Positions 1 through 7,216 are shown, counted from the first letter of the stretch. The stretch is DNA of 12,147 bases from an uncultured Alphaproteobacteria bacterium (GCA_903831485.1 CAIKXW010000330.1:1-12147), one strand, 5' to 3'. Made by a program: numbers and translations. The notes: generated by a model from the letters alone, not told the origin.

Positions 1-1442
1 ACAAGATGGACCTGGTGGACTACAGCCGGTCGCGCTTCCACGAGATCGTGGCGAGTTATCTGGCCGTGGCCGAAAATCTCGGCTTCGAGTCGATCACGCC
101 AATCCCGATGTCGGCGCTGAACGGCGACAACATCATCAACACGTCGGAGGCCATGGCCTGGCACGCTGGCCCGACCTTGCTGGAGCATCTCGAGAAGATC
201 GAGATTTCCGACCAGCGCGCCGATGCGCCCTTCCGCCTGCCTGTCCAGTGGGTGAACCGCCCCAATCTCGATTTCCGGGGCTTCTCGGGCACAGTGATTT
301 CGGGCTCTATCAAGCCGGGCGACGAAGTTGTCGTCGCGAAGTCTGGCAAGATTTCGAAGGTGAAGGCGCTGGTCACTGCCGATGGCGACTTGGCCGTCGC
401 CAGGGCTGGCGAGGCGATCACGCTGGTGATCGAGGACGAGATCGACGCTTCGCGCGGGGACGTGTTCGCCGTGCCGGATGCGCGGCCGGAAGTCTCGAAC
501 CAGTTCACCGCCAACATCCTCTGGATGCATGAAGACCCGCTGACCACGGGCCATGCCTATGTGCTGAAGATCGGTTCGCAGACAGTGCAGGCGGCGGTGA
601 CGTCGATCCGGCACAAGATCGACATCAACACGCTGGAGAAGGGTCCGGGTTCATCGCTGGGGCTGAACGAGATCGGATTCTGCAACATCTCGGCGAACCA
701 GCCGATCGCGTTCGACGCCTACAAGACGATCCGCGAGGCGGGCGCCTTCATCCTGATCGACCGTTTCACCAACCTCACGGTTGGGGCTGGCATGATCGAG
801 TTTTCGCTGAACCGCGCCACCAACGTCCACCGCCACGCGATGGATGTCACCAAGTCCAGCCGCTCGCTGATCAAGGGTCACAAGCCGGCTGTGCTCTGGT
901 TCACGGGCCTGTCCGGCGCGGGCAAGTCGACCATCGCCAACATCGTCGAACGCAAGCTCTCGGCGATGGGCGCGCACACCTACTCTCTCGACGGCGACAA
1001 CATTCGCCAGGGCCTCAACAAGGACCTCGGCTTTACCGATCAGGACCGGGTGGAGAACATCCGCCGCATTGGCGAGGTGGCGAAGCTGTTCGTTGACGCC
1101 GGCATGATCGTCACCGCTTCCTTCATCTCGCCGTTCCGCGTCGAGCGCGACATGGTGCGCGGGCTGGTCGAGAAGGGCGAGTTCTTCGAGGTGTTCGTCG
1201 ACACGCCGCTGCACCTCGCCGAGCAGCGCGATCCGAAAGGCCTCTACAAGAAGGCGCGCGCGGGCCAGATCCGCAACTTCACGGGCATCGACAGCCCTTA
1301 CGAGGCGCCGATCTCGCCCGAGCTGCGCCTCGATACGTCGTCGGATACCGCAGACGCTCTGGCCGACCAGATCATCGACCATCTGCGGCAGGCGGGCATC
1401 ATCGGCTCGTATGGCGAGGCGCTGAGCGACTTCTCTATCTGA
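1..1442 (+). CDS. cysNC: Bifunctional sulfate adenylyltransferase subunit 1 / adenylylsulfate kinase (CysN/C), 5'-truncated
   Basis: The N-terminal part makes APS from sulfate and ATP, driven by GTP hydrolysis and together with CysD; the C-terminal part phosphorylates APS to PAPS in the cytoplasm. The frame is open from the window's first bases, and the opening codons complete an NKMD motif, the G4 guanine-specificity box of translation-factor GTPases, so the gene begins upstream. Numbering from the Met at base 6: the G5-like SAL box is at 36-38, two beta-barrel domains of EF-Tu type fill roughly 75-265, and the APS kinase domain covers about 290-470. That domain carries a P-loop (GLSGAGKS, 301-308), a DGDN motif and the FISPFR loop, all intact, so both activities look functional. 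cysD is expected just upstream, outside the window. The stop is followed by 38 bp before the ZIP gene. The assignment is secure; only the 5' end is missing. Confidence 0.96.
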   Translation, partial: KMDLVDYSRSRFHEIVASYLAVAENLGFESITPIPMSALNGDNIINTSEAMAWHAGPTLLEHLEKIEISDQRADAPFRLPVQWVNRPNLDFRGFSGTVISGSIKPGDEVVVAKSGKISKVKALVTADGDLAVARAGEAITLVIEDEIDASRGDVFAVPDARPEVSNQFTANILWMHEDPLTTGHAYVLKIGSQTVQAAVTSIRHKIDINTLEKGPGSSLGLNEIGFCNISANQPIAFDAYKTIREAGAFILIDRFTNLTVGAGMIEFSLNRATNVHRHAMDVTKSSRSLIKGHKPAVLWFTGLSGAGKSTIANIVERKLSAMGAHTYSLDGDNIRQGLNKDLGFTDQDRVENIRRIGEVAKLFVDAGMIVTASFISPFRVERDMVRGLVEKGEFFEVFVDTPLHLAEQRDPKGLYKKARAGQIRNFTGIDSPYEAPISPELRLDTSSDTADALADQIIDHLRQAGIIGSYGEALSDFSI

Positions 1443-1467
1443 CGCTTGCGCCGCCAAGTGTTATACT
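1439..1467 (+). promoter_or_regulatory. Possible promoter for the ZIP transporter gene
   Basis: CTGACG (1439-1444) and TATACT (1462-1467) are 17 bp apart and match the sigma-70 consensus at 4/6 and 5/6 positions. The AT-rich run TTATACTATAA stands out in GC-rich surroundings. Transcription would start only about 7 nt before the ATG at 1481, giving a nearly leaderless mRNA, even though an AGGGG sits at 1473-1477. The -35 box overlaps the cysNC stop codon. This rests on motif reading only. Confidence 0.3.
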
Positions 1468-1480
1468 ATAACAGGGGCGG

Positions 1481-2134
1481 ATGACGAACTCCGAAGCCGC
1501 CATCGTCCTGGGCGCCGGTGCGCTTAGCGTGGCGGGCGTCGCGTTCGCATTGCTCGCGGCGAGCATCGCGCGGCGTATCGCTGATCTTGTCGGCATGATT
1601 GGCGGCATGGTGATCCTTTTCGTGGGGCTCACGCACCTTGCGCCGGAAGCCTTCGCGGCCGGTGATGTAGAGCGCATTTTCCTCGTCGGTGGCGCGGTTG
1701 TCGGAATTCTGCTGGAGGTCCTCTTCCGCACGCGTTCTGCGGCTTCGCCAGCTACCGAGCATATCGGGGCCTGGCTTGGTATCGTCGTGCTCGGCCTGCA
1801 CTCCACGCTTGATGGCGCGGTCTACACAGCGGTGTTCTGGCACAACCACGCATCCGGTCTGATGGCGTCAGGCGGTTTGATCCTGCACGAGGCGCCGGAG
1901 GGCATTGTTGCAATGGCGCTGGCGCTTAAAGCGGGACTCAAGCCGCCGGTAGCCGCCGTTACCGCCGTGCTGGCGTCTTCCGTCACCACGCCGCTTGGCT
2001 GGATCATCGCGCATGCGATCGGGGAGTCGGGCCAGGGCGTGATGCAGATCATGTTCGCGGCTTCGGCGGGGCTGCTGCTCTATGTGGGCTGGCACATGAT
2101 CGCTGGCGGCGTCCGGGCGCTGCGGCGGACCTGA
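1481..2134 (+). CDS. ZIP-family divalent metal transporter
   Basis: A 217-aa, strongly hydrophobic protein of the ZIP family, which moves zinc, iron or other divalent metals into the cytoplasm across the inner membrane. The two metal-site signatures are present: H107-S-T-L-D111-G in the segment corresponding to TM4, and H136-E-A-P-E140-G in that of TM5. An LTHLAPEAF segment also fits the family. Hydrophobic stretches at about 8-28, 37-55, 67-82, 96-118, 125-150, 155-178 and 188-210 suggest seven or eight helices. The usual histidine-rich loop between TM3 and TM4 is absent; that loop here is short (about 83-95) and carries a single His. The start at 1481 has AGGGG just upstream, at close spacing. 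The gene is 38 bp after cysNC, with no evident functional link to sulfate activation. Metal specificity cannot be told from the sequence; the family call is firm. Confidence 0.88.
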   Translation: MTNSEAAIVLGAGALSVAGVAFALLAASIARRIADLVGMIGGMVILFVGLTHLAPEAFAAGDVERIFLVGGAVVGILLEVLFRTRSAASPATEHIGAWLGIVVLGLHSTLDGAVYTAVFWHNHASGLMASGGLILHEAPEGIVAMALALKAGLKPPVAAVTAVLASSVTTPLGWIIAHAIGESGQGVMQIMFAASAGLLLYVGWHMIAGGVRALRRT

Positions 2135-2263
2135 CGCACGGAATTCGGCAAAACCCGCGGACGTGCGCACAAGTCTTGCGAACTTTCGTCCTCAACCAGT
2201 ATCGCGCGCGCTTCGTTCGCCCGGCCTTGCGGTATATATCTCCGTCAAACGCCGGAGACTCCA

Positions 2264-3328
2264 ATGGCAGACCTGTTCGACAATCCACTTGGCACTGACG
2301 GCTTCGAGTTCGTCGAATACACCTCGCCCGACCCGCATACGCTGGGCAAGCTGTTCGAGGGCTTCGGCTTCACGGCGGTCTCGAAGCATCGCTCGAAGAA
2401 TGTCCTTCGCTACAAGCAGGGCGACATCAACTTCATCCTGAACATGGAGCCGTCGGGCCAGCCGGCGGCGTTTCGCGGCGTGCACGGTCAGGGCGCCAAT
2501 GCGATGGCGTTTCGTGTGAAGGACGCCGCCAAGGCCTATGCGGAGGCGATCAAGCGCGGCGCGGAGCCCGCCTTCACCAATGTCGGCCCGATGGAGCTGA
2601 ACATTCCCGCCATCCAGGCGATCGGCGGGGCGTACATCTATCTCGTCGACCGCTATGGCGCGCACGGCATCTACGACATCGACTTCGTGCCGATCCCCGG
2701 CGCGGACGAGACGAAGAACTCCGTCGGCCTCACCTATCTCGACCACCTGACGCACAACCTGTTCCGCGGGAACATGGCGAAGTGGGCGGACTACTACGAG
2801 CGGATCTTCAACTTCCGCGAGATCAGGTATTTCGACATCGAGGGCAAGCAGACGGGTCTTGTGTCAAAGGCGATGACCAGCCCATGCGGCAAGATCCGCA
2901 TCCCGCTCAACGAGAGCCGCGACGACAAGAGCCAGATCGAGGAATTCCTCAAGGACTATGGCGGCGAGGGCATCCAGCATATCGCGCTCGGCACGGACGA
3001 TATCTACGCAAGCGTGGAGGCTTTGCGGAAGCGCGGCGTGCCCTTCCAGTCTGCGCCCGACACGTATTTCGAAGGCATCGGCCAGCGGCTCGGCCAGCAT
3101 GGCGAGGATGTGGATCGCCTGCAGAAGAACCACATCCTCATCGACGGCGCGCCGACCAAGGGCCAGGGCCTGCTGCTGCAGATCTTCACCGCCAACCAGA
3201 TCGGCCCGATCTTCTTCGAGCTGATCCAGCGCAAGGGCAATGAAGGCTTTGGCGAGGGCAATTTCCGCGCGCTGTTCGAGAGCATCGAGGCGGACCAGAT
3301 CCGGCGCGGGGTGTTGAAGGAGGCGTGA
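2264..3328 (+). CDS. hppD: 4-hydroxyphenylpyruvate dioxygenase
   Basis: A non-haem Fe(II) enzyme that converts 4-hydroxyphenylpyruvate and O2 to homogentisate and CO2, the committing step of tyrosine degradation, in the cytoplasm. At 354 aa it has the normal length of bacterial HPPD. The two-domain vicinal-oxygen-chelate layout is clear: an N-terminal domain (about 12-145) and a catalytic C-terminal domain (about 155-345). The three iron ligands are visible: H161 in DHLTHNL, H239 in GIQHIA and E319 in FFELIQRKG. H161 has the same residue number as the ligand I recall for Pseudomonas HPPD. The family's C-terminal GFGEGNFRALFESIE stretch is intact. The start is supported by GGAGA at 2254-2258, 5 nt before the ATG. 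A 129-bp gap separates it from the ZIP gene, so it probably has its own promoter. Its stop overlaps the start of the NTF2-like gene. The next pathway genes, hmgA and maiA, are some 6 kb downstream. Confidence 0.97.
   Translation: MADLFDNPLGTDGFEFVEYTSPDPHTLGKLFEGFGFTAVSKHRSKNVLRYKQGDINFILNMEPSGQPAAFRGVHGQGANAMAFRVKDAAKAYAEAIKRGAEPAFTNVGPMELNIPAIQAIGGAYIYLVDRYGAHGIYDIDFVPIPGADETKNSVGLTYLDHLTHNLFRGNMAKWADYYERIFNFREIRYFDIEGKQTGLVSKAMTSPCGKIRIPLNESRDDKSQIEEFLKDYGGEGIQHIALGTDDIYASVEALRKRGVPFQSAPDTYFEGIGQRLGQHGEDVDRLQKNHILIDGAPTKGQGLLLQIFTANQIGPIFFELIQRKGNEGFGEGNFRALFESIEADQIRRGVLKEA
3317..3323 (+). promoter_or_regulatory. Strong Shine-Dalgarno inside the hppD 3' end
   Basis: AAGGAGG, a full match to the anti-Shine-Dalgarno core, lies in the last codons of hppD, 4 nt before the ATG at 3328. 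It favours that ATG over the in-frame GTG at 3325, which would be only 1 nt away. Confidence 0.6.
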
Positions 3329-3669
3329 TGCGGCCCCGCGACATCGCGAACGCCCAACTCGTCGCTTACAACGCGCGCGACCTCGCTGCATTCATGGCGC
3401 TGTTCGATGACGATGCCTGGCTCGAAGACCTGCACACTGGCCAGCGCCGTGCAACTGGCAAAACGGCGATCTTGGAGATCTACCGCGCTCGCTTCGGCGA
3501 CAATCCGAACCTGCACTGCATCGTCCACGCCACGATGGACCTCGGCGACTACGCCATCGACCACGAGACCGTGACCGGCCTCGCCGACGGCTCGGAGCTG
3601 AACTGCATCGCAATATATGAAGTGCGCGATGGTCTGATCTGCAGCGTCCGCTTCATCCGCAAGGCCTGA
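3328..3669 (+). CDS. NTF2/SnoaL-like small protein coupled to hppD
   Basis: A 113-aa protein with the features of the NTF2-like/SnoaL alpha+beta barrel superfamily: an N-terminal helix with the pattern VAYNARDLAAFMALF, then the acidic turn DDDAWLED, a GK-x-AI-LEIYRARF helix, and C-terminal beta strands (LNCIAIYEVRDGLICSVRFI) typical of the family. Such proteins are cytosolic enzymes (isomerases, cyclases, hydrolases) or binding proteins acting on small hydrophobic or aromatic ligands; the actual substrate cannot be read here. There is no signal peptide or membrane segment. The ATG shares one base with the hppD stop (TGATG) and has a full AAGGAGG upstream, so it is made from the same mRNA and likely by translational coupling. 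An ancillary role in aromatic or tyrosine catabolism is inferred from that alone. A GTG at 3325 in the same frame is a possible alternative start. Confidence 0.8.
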   Translation: MRPRDIANAQLVAYNARDLAAFMALFDDDAWLEDLHTGQRRATGKTAILEIYRARFGDNPNLHCIVHATMDLGDYAIDHETVTGLADGSELNCIAIYEVRDGLICSVRFIRKA

Positions 3670-3721
3670 ACGTCGACCCGTGTCATATCCATGCACAGCA
3701 TGAGAACGTTCCGCCGCGAAT

Positions 3722-3747
3722 TCACGCCACGTCACGCCATCACGCCA
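3722..3747 (+). repeat. Three direct copies of TCACGCCA
   Basis: Perfect octamers TCACGCCA occur at 3722-3729, 3732-3739 and 3740-3747, 10 bp and then 8 bp apart, in the non-coding gap between the NTF2-like gene and iorA. The near-helical spacing fits a repeated half-site for a regulator, but could also be chance. The copies sit about 45-70 bp upstream of the -10-like box at 3792, the usual place for an activator. Confidence 0.45.
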
Positions 3748-3791
3748 CTGGACAGCCCGTTGCAAAAGGAGAAGCATCCATAGGCAGGAGC

Positions 3792-3799
3792 GCTATAGT
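3792..3799 (+). promoter_or_regulatory. -10-like box upstream of iorA
   Basis: GCTATAGT matches 5 of the 7 specified positions of the Caulobacter-type -10 consensus (GCTANAWC) and also contains TATAGT, close to TATAAT. I see no convincing -35 element at the right distance, which would fit an activator-dependent promoter. A start near 3806 would give a leader of about 75 nt containing the hairpin at 3844-3860. Weak support. Confidence 0.25.
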
Positions 3800-3843
3800 C
3801 TGCGGCGCATATCGTGATCGCCGCGCGCGCTACTTGCCAGCCG

Positions 3844-3860
3844 GGCTCCGGCGTGGAGCC
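3844..3860 (+). other. Short hairpin / inverted repeat in the iorA leader
   Basis: GGCTCC (3844-3849) and GGAGCC (3855-3860) are perfect inverted repeats separated by 5 nt, ending 19 nt before the iorA ATG. In RNA they would form a 6-bp GC-rich stem with a 5-nt loop, able to affect ribosome access; in DNA they could be a small operator. Six-base-pair stems are common by chance in GC-rich DNA. Confidence 0.3.
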
Positions 3861-3879
3861 GCTTGATGGCGGAACGTAA

Positions 3880-4341
3880 ATGACGACATTCACACTCAAC
3901 GGAAAGGCAATGACGGTCGACGTCGATGTCGACACGCCATTGCTCTGGGTCATCCGCGACCAGGCGGGATTGACCGGCACCAAGTTCGGCTGCGGCATCG
4001 GCATGTGCGGCGCGTGCACCGTGCACATCGACGGCAAGGCGGCGCGCTCCTGCGTCGTGCCGGTCAGCGCGGCCGAAGGCCAGGCCATCGTGACGATCGA
4101 GGGGCTCGACCCCAAGGGCGAGCATCCGGTGCAGAAGGCGTGGCAGGACATCCAGGTGCCGCAGTGCGGCTACTGCCAGTCGGGCCAGATCATGCAGGCG
4201 GCCGCCGTGCTGAAGGACAATCCGAACATCACCGACGCCGACATCGACGCGCAGATGACGGCCAACCTCTGCCGCTGCATGACGTACACGCGTATCCGCG
4301 CCGCCGTTCGTCAGGCCGCGAACGCAATGAAGGGAGGCTGA
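3880..4341 (+). CDS. iorA: [2Fe-2S] subunit of a molybdenum hydroxylase, isoquinoline 1-oxidoreductase alpha-type
   Basis: The small electron-transfer subunit of a xanthine-oxidase-family molybdenum hydroxylase. It passes electrons from the Mo centre of IorB to an outside acceptor. At 153 aa it has the family's usual length. The N-terminal plant-ferredoxin-like domain binds one cluster through C38, C43, C46 and C58 (FGCGIGMCGACTVHIDG); the C-terminal helical domain binds the second through C96, C99, C131 and C133 (QCGYCQSGQ and LCRCMTY). All eight cysteines are present. It has no signal peptide of its own. The start at 3880 has only a weak GGCGGAA 5 nt upstream; a five-codon mini-ORF (3866-3883) overlaps it. 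The stop lies 3 nt before iorB, so the two are one operon. The substrate may be an N-heterocycle or an aldehyde: the family is broad and the isoquinoline name is by similarity only. Confidence 0.92.
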   Translation: MTTFTLNGKAMTVDVDVDTPLLWVIRDQAGLTGTKFGCGIGMCGACTVHIDGKAARSCVVPVSAAEGQAIVTIEGLDPKGEHPVQKAWQDIQVPQCGYCQSGQIMQAAAVLKDNPNITDADIDAQMTANLCRCMTYTRIRAAVRQAANAMKGG

Positions 4342-4344
4342 TCC

Positions 4345-6609
4345 ATGGATACGCCAATCAACAAGTCTTCCGCTATTCTCTCGCGCCGCGGCTTCCTCGT
4401 TGCCGCAGCCGGCACGGGCGTCGCCTTCTCGTTCCTCACTGCGTGCACCACCGGCGAGACAGCCAGCACGGCGCCCGCCTACGAGCCCACGCAATGGTAT
4501 TCGATCGACAACAACGGCATCGTCACCGTGAACGTGATCCGCGCCGAGATGGGCCAGCATGTCGGCACATCGCTGGCGCGCATTCTTGCCGATGAGCTTG
4601 AAGCGCCGTGGCAGAATGTGCGGATCAATCATGTGGATTCCGATCCGAAATGGGGCCTTATGGTCACGGGCGGATCGTGGTCGGTCTGGCAGACCTATCC
4701 GCTCTACAGCCAGGCAGGCGCGGCCGGTCGTGCAGCGCTGATCGAGGCTGGCGCTGCAGCGCTCGGCGTCGATGCGGCTACGTGCTCGGCTGTCAATGGC
4801 GAGATCGTCTCGGGCGACAAGAAGATTTCCTACAAGGACATCGTCCGCAAGGGTGGCCTCACCAAGACCTACACGCCAGAGGAGCTTGCTGCGATCACGC
4901 TCAAGCCCGTCGCCGACCGCAAGCTGATCGGCAAGCCGGTGACGTCCCTCGACATCGTCGAGAAGACAAACGGCACGGCGATCTACGGGATCGACGCGAA
5001 AGTCGAGGGCATGGTCTATGGCTGTCCGATCATTCCGCCGACGCGGAATGACACCCTGGTCACATATGTGATGGACGGCCCGGCGAAGGAGATCAAAGGC
5101 TATATCGCGACAGTCGCCCTGAAGGACCCGTCAAATACGGTTCCCGGCTGGTGCATGGTCTTCGCCGATAGCTGGCATGCTGCGAAAAAGGCGGCGGCGG
5201 CGGTGGTGATCGAATATCAGCCAGGCCCGACTGCGGATGTTTCGGAGAAGGACCTGCAAGACCACGCAACGAAGCTGATCGCGGATTCCTCGAAAGGGTC
5301 TGTGCTGCCGCTTGGCAATACGGACACCGCGCCCGCCTTCCGTGCCGCGAAGTCCACGCTGGACGCAACCTACACGACAGCCACTGCGCTCCATTTCGCG
5401 ATGGAGCCGCTCAATGCGCTGGCGCTGCAAAAAGACGGCAAGTGGGAAATCCATACGGGGAACCAATGGCAGAGCCTCGTTCTGCCTTGGCTCGCGACCG
5501 CGCTTGAGGTTCCCGAAACCGATATCGTCATGAAGACCTATCGCCTCGGCGGAGGTTTCGGCCGCCGTCTCAATGGCGACTATGCCGTCGGCGCAGCGCT
5601 GGCTGCGCAAGCTATCGGCAAGCCGGTCAAGATGATCATGACGCGCGAGGACGATGTGAAGTTCGACAGCGTCCGCTCGCCTTCGGTGCAGAAACTGCGG
5701 ATGGCGTTCGACGGCGCCGGCAATGTCACTGGCATGGAACAACATGTGGCGTGTGGCTGGCCGACCGAGGTGATGGCGCCGTTCTTCATGCCGAAGGGCG
5801 AGAAGGACGTGCCGTTCGATCCCTTCGCGATCAGCGGCGCAAACCACTGGTATGCGGTCGGCGCACACAAGGTCCGCGCGATCTCGAACGATCTGGCGAA
5901 CAAGACCTTCCGCCCCGGCTGGCTGCGGTCGGTGGGGCCGGGCTTCACCAACTGGGCTCTCGAGAGCTTCATCGATGAAGCAGCCCACAAGCTGAAGATG
6001 GATCCGGTGGCCTTCCGTCTGAAACTGCTGACGGCCGAGGGCGCCAATGCCGGCTCAGCGCCCAACTCGGTCGGCGGCGCCAAGCGTCAGGCGAATGTCG
6101 TGCAGCTGGCCGCCCAGAAAGCTGGTTGGGGCTCGACCCTGCCTGCCGGAACGGGCCTCGGCCTCGCCACAAGCTTCGGCCAGGAGCGCGACATGCCGAC
6201 CTGGGTCGCCTGCGTGGCGCGCGTCAATGTCGATCGTGGAACGGGCAAGGTGAAGGTCGAGAAGCTCACCCTCGTCGCCGACGCCGGAACAATCGTTGAT
6301 CCGGATGGCGCGCTCGCGCAGATGGAAGGCGCCTCGCTCTGGGGCCTGTCGCTTGCGTTGCACGAAGGGACGGAGTTCGAGAACGGCAATGTGAAGGCGC
6401 GCAATCTCGGCGCCTACACGCCGCTGCGCCTCGCGGATGTTCCCGAACTCGACATCAGCTTCGTCGAGTCCGGCGAAGTCCCCGTGGGCCTCGGCGAACC
6501 CGCCACCACCGTCGTCGGCCCGGCCATCGGCAATGCGATCTACAACGCCGTCGGCGCCCGCCTGCGCCATATCCCGATCACGGCAGCCGCCGTGAAGGCC
6601 GCGATCTAG
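4345..6609 (+). CDS. iorB: Molybdopterin-binding large subunit, isoquinoline 1-oxidoreductase beta-type, with Tat signal
   Basis: The catalytic subunit of the IorAB molybdenum hydroxylase, which inserts water-derived oxygen into an N-heteroaromatic or aldehyde C-H bond. The 754-aa length fits the IorB family. The N-terminus has a twin-arginine signal: S13-R14-R15-G-F-L, then a hydrophobic stretch (18-31) ending in LTAC (31-34), then a Ser/Thr/Ala/Pro-rich linker before the first folded segment (TQWYSIDNNG). This predicts folded export with the cofactor already in place, probably with IorA carried along. C34 looks like a lipidation cysteine. The cofactor-binding motif GGGFGRR is at 402-408, and the GLGEPATT segment near the C-terminus holds E718, the likely catalytic glutamate by family analogy. 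AGGGAGG (4331-4337) lies 7 nt before the ATG. No XdhC-like maturation factor or cytochrome acceptor gene is next to it. The family call is sure, the substrate unknown. Confidence 0.93.
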   Translation: MDTPINKSSAILSRRGFLVAAAGTGVAFSFLTACTTGETASTAPAYEPTQWYSIDNNGIVTVNVIRAEMGQHVGTSLARILADELEAPWQNVRINHVDSDPKWGLMVTGGSWSVWQTYPLYSQAGAAGRAALIEAGAAALGVDAATCSAVNGEIVSGDKKISYKDIVRKGGLTKTYTPEELAAITLKPVADRKLIGKPVTSLDIVEKTNGTAIYGIDAKVEGMVYGCPIIPPTRNDTLVTYVMDGPAKEIKGYIATVALKDPSNTVPGWCMVFADSWHAAKKAAAAVVIEYQPGPTADVSEKDLQDHATKLIADSSKGSVLPLGNTDTAPAFRAAKSTLDATYTTATALHFAMEPLNALALQKDGKWEIHTGNQWQSLVLPWLATALEVPETDIVMKTYRLGGGFGRRLNGDYAVGAALAAQAIGKPVKMIMTREDDVKFDSVRSPSVQKLRMAFDGAGNVTGMEQHVACGWPTEVMAPFFMPKGEKDVPFDPFAISGANHWYAVGAHKVRAISNDLANKTFRPGWLRSVGPGFTNWALESFIDEAAHKLKMDPVAFRLKLLTAEGANAGSAPNSVGGAKRQANVVQLAAQKAGWGSTLPAGTGLGLATSFGQERDMPTWVACVARVNVDRGTGKVKVEKLTLVADAGTIVDPDGALAQMEGASLWGLSLALHEGTEFENGNVKARNLGAYTPLRLADVPELDISFVESGEVPVGLGEPATTVVGPAIGNAIYNAVGARLRHIPITAAAVKAAI

Positions 6610-6624
6610 GTGTGCTCGAAGGTC

Positions 6625-6656
6625 TGCATCCAGCCGTCACGCGACGGCTGGATGCA
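6625..6656 (+). terminator. Perfect 14-bp stem after iorB, probable terminator
   Basis: TGCATCCAGCCGTC (6625-6638) is an exact reverse complement of GACGGCTGGATGCA (6643-6656), with a 4-nt ACGC loop. It starts 15 bp after the iorB stop. The stem is very stable, but no T-tract follows, only GC-rich sequence, so it is not a canonical intrinsic terminator. It may be a U-less terminator, an mRNA 3'-end stabiliser, a dispersed repeat or a palindromic operator for the gene at 6684. Confidence 0.5.
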
Positions 6657-6683
6657 CGCGGCCCGTCGCGCCATACTGCGCGC

Positions 6684-7139
6684 ATGACACAGACGAATCT
6701 CCCGCTCGAAGGCGCCTGCATGTGCGGGCAGGTGAAGATACGCGTCAGCGCCCCGCCCATCATGACCATGGCGTGCCACTGCAAGGGCTGCCAGAAACTC
6801 TCCGCCAGCGCCTGCTCGCTCAGCGCGATGATCCCGATCGACGGGTTCGAGATCATCGCGGGCCAGACGCAGGTCGGCGCACTCCACGGCGACAATCCCT
6901 ATCACTACTGTCCCAACTGCCTGAACTGGCTCTACACCGGGCTGGCTGACGCGCCCTTCGTCAATGTCCGCCCTACAATGTTCGACGCCCCCGCGTGGTC
7001 GACGCCCTTCATCGAGAGCTACGTTTCCGAAAGACTGCCCTGGGCGAAGACGTCGGCGAAGCACAGCTTCGCGCGGTTCCCGGCGATGGAAGATTACGGG
7101 CCACTGATGGCGGCGTACGCCGCCCAGTCGGCCAGTTAA
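6684..7139 (+). CDS. GFA / CENP-V-fold zinc-binding protein
   Basis: A 151-aa protein of the family named after glutathione-dependent formaldehyde-activating enzyme; most members have no proven reaction. The zinc-ligand cysteines are visible: C12-x-C14 in GACMCGQV, C31-x-C33-x2-C36 in CHCKGCQKLS, and C76-x2-C79 in HYCPNCLN. Many relatives have a Gly right after the last Cys; here it is Leu. There is no signal peptide or membrane segment. The frame extends upstream to a GTG at 6612, but that start would place the 14-bp stem inside the coding region, so the ATG at 6684 is preferred. No Shine-Dalgarno precedes that ATG; a CATACT at 6672-6677 would fit a leaderless transcript. It lies between the IorAB operon and the acylase with no sign of coupling. 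Possible roles include S-hydroxymethyl-glutathione or glutathione-adduct chemistry, but none is shown. Confidence 0.85.
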   Translation: MTQTNLPLEGACMCGQVKIRVSAPPIMTMACHCKGCQKLSASACSLSAMIPIDGFEIIAGQTQVGALHGDNPYHYCPNCLNWLYTGLADAPFVNVRPTMFDAPAWSTPFIESYVSERLPWAKTSAKHSFARFPAMEDYGPLMAAYAAQSAS

Positions 7140-7156
7140 GGCGCGCGCGCCAGCCT

Positions 7157-7185
7157 TTCGCGCGTCCGCCGGCCCGTGCTAGGTA
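7157..7185 (+). promoter_or_regulatory. Candidate promoter for the acylase-maiA-hmgA operon
   Basis: TTCGCGCG (7157-7164) and GCTAGGTA (7178-7185) are 13 bp apart. They resemble the Caulobacter housekeeping promoter pattern TTGaCgnS-N10-14-GCTANAWC: five of seven specified -35 positions and five of seven -10 positions match. Transcription would begin near 7192, leaving a leader of about 25 nt with the AAGGAG ribosome site at 7204-7209. By-eye motif match only. Confidence 0.4.
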
Positions 7186-7216
7186 TTTCAACTTGATAAC
7201 GGCAAGGAGCTTCGCA

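Noticed and set aside
651..1457. 268-aa minus-strand frame opposite cysNC
   Set aside because: Arg/Ala/Val/Asp-rich shadow of the APS kinase domain.
2163..2178. GTGCGCAC palindrome and adjoining CAAGTCTTG inverted repeat before hppD
   Set aside because: Both are short (8 bp, and 4-bp arms) and match no regulator site I know; kept only as a note for footprinting.
5131..5988. 285-aa minus-strand frame opposite iorB
   Set aside because: Shadow of iorB; no recognisable motif and no ribosome site.
6606..7064. Minus-strand frame opposite the GFA gene that runs through the 14-bp stem
   Set aside because: The + strand GFA protein has clear zinc motifs, whereas this frame shows none.
7140..7164. 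GGCGCGCGCGCC palindrome and CGCGCG-loop-CGCGCG possible hairpin after the GFA stop
   Set aside because: Alternating GC sequence pairs with itself trivially in GC-rich DNA, and there is no T-tract; not enough for a terminator call.
6995..7216. Upstream extension of the acylase frame
   Set aside because: It would overlap the GFA gene and put the lipoprotein signal 74 residues inside the protein; the ATG at 7217 has AAGGAG at proper distance.
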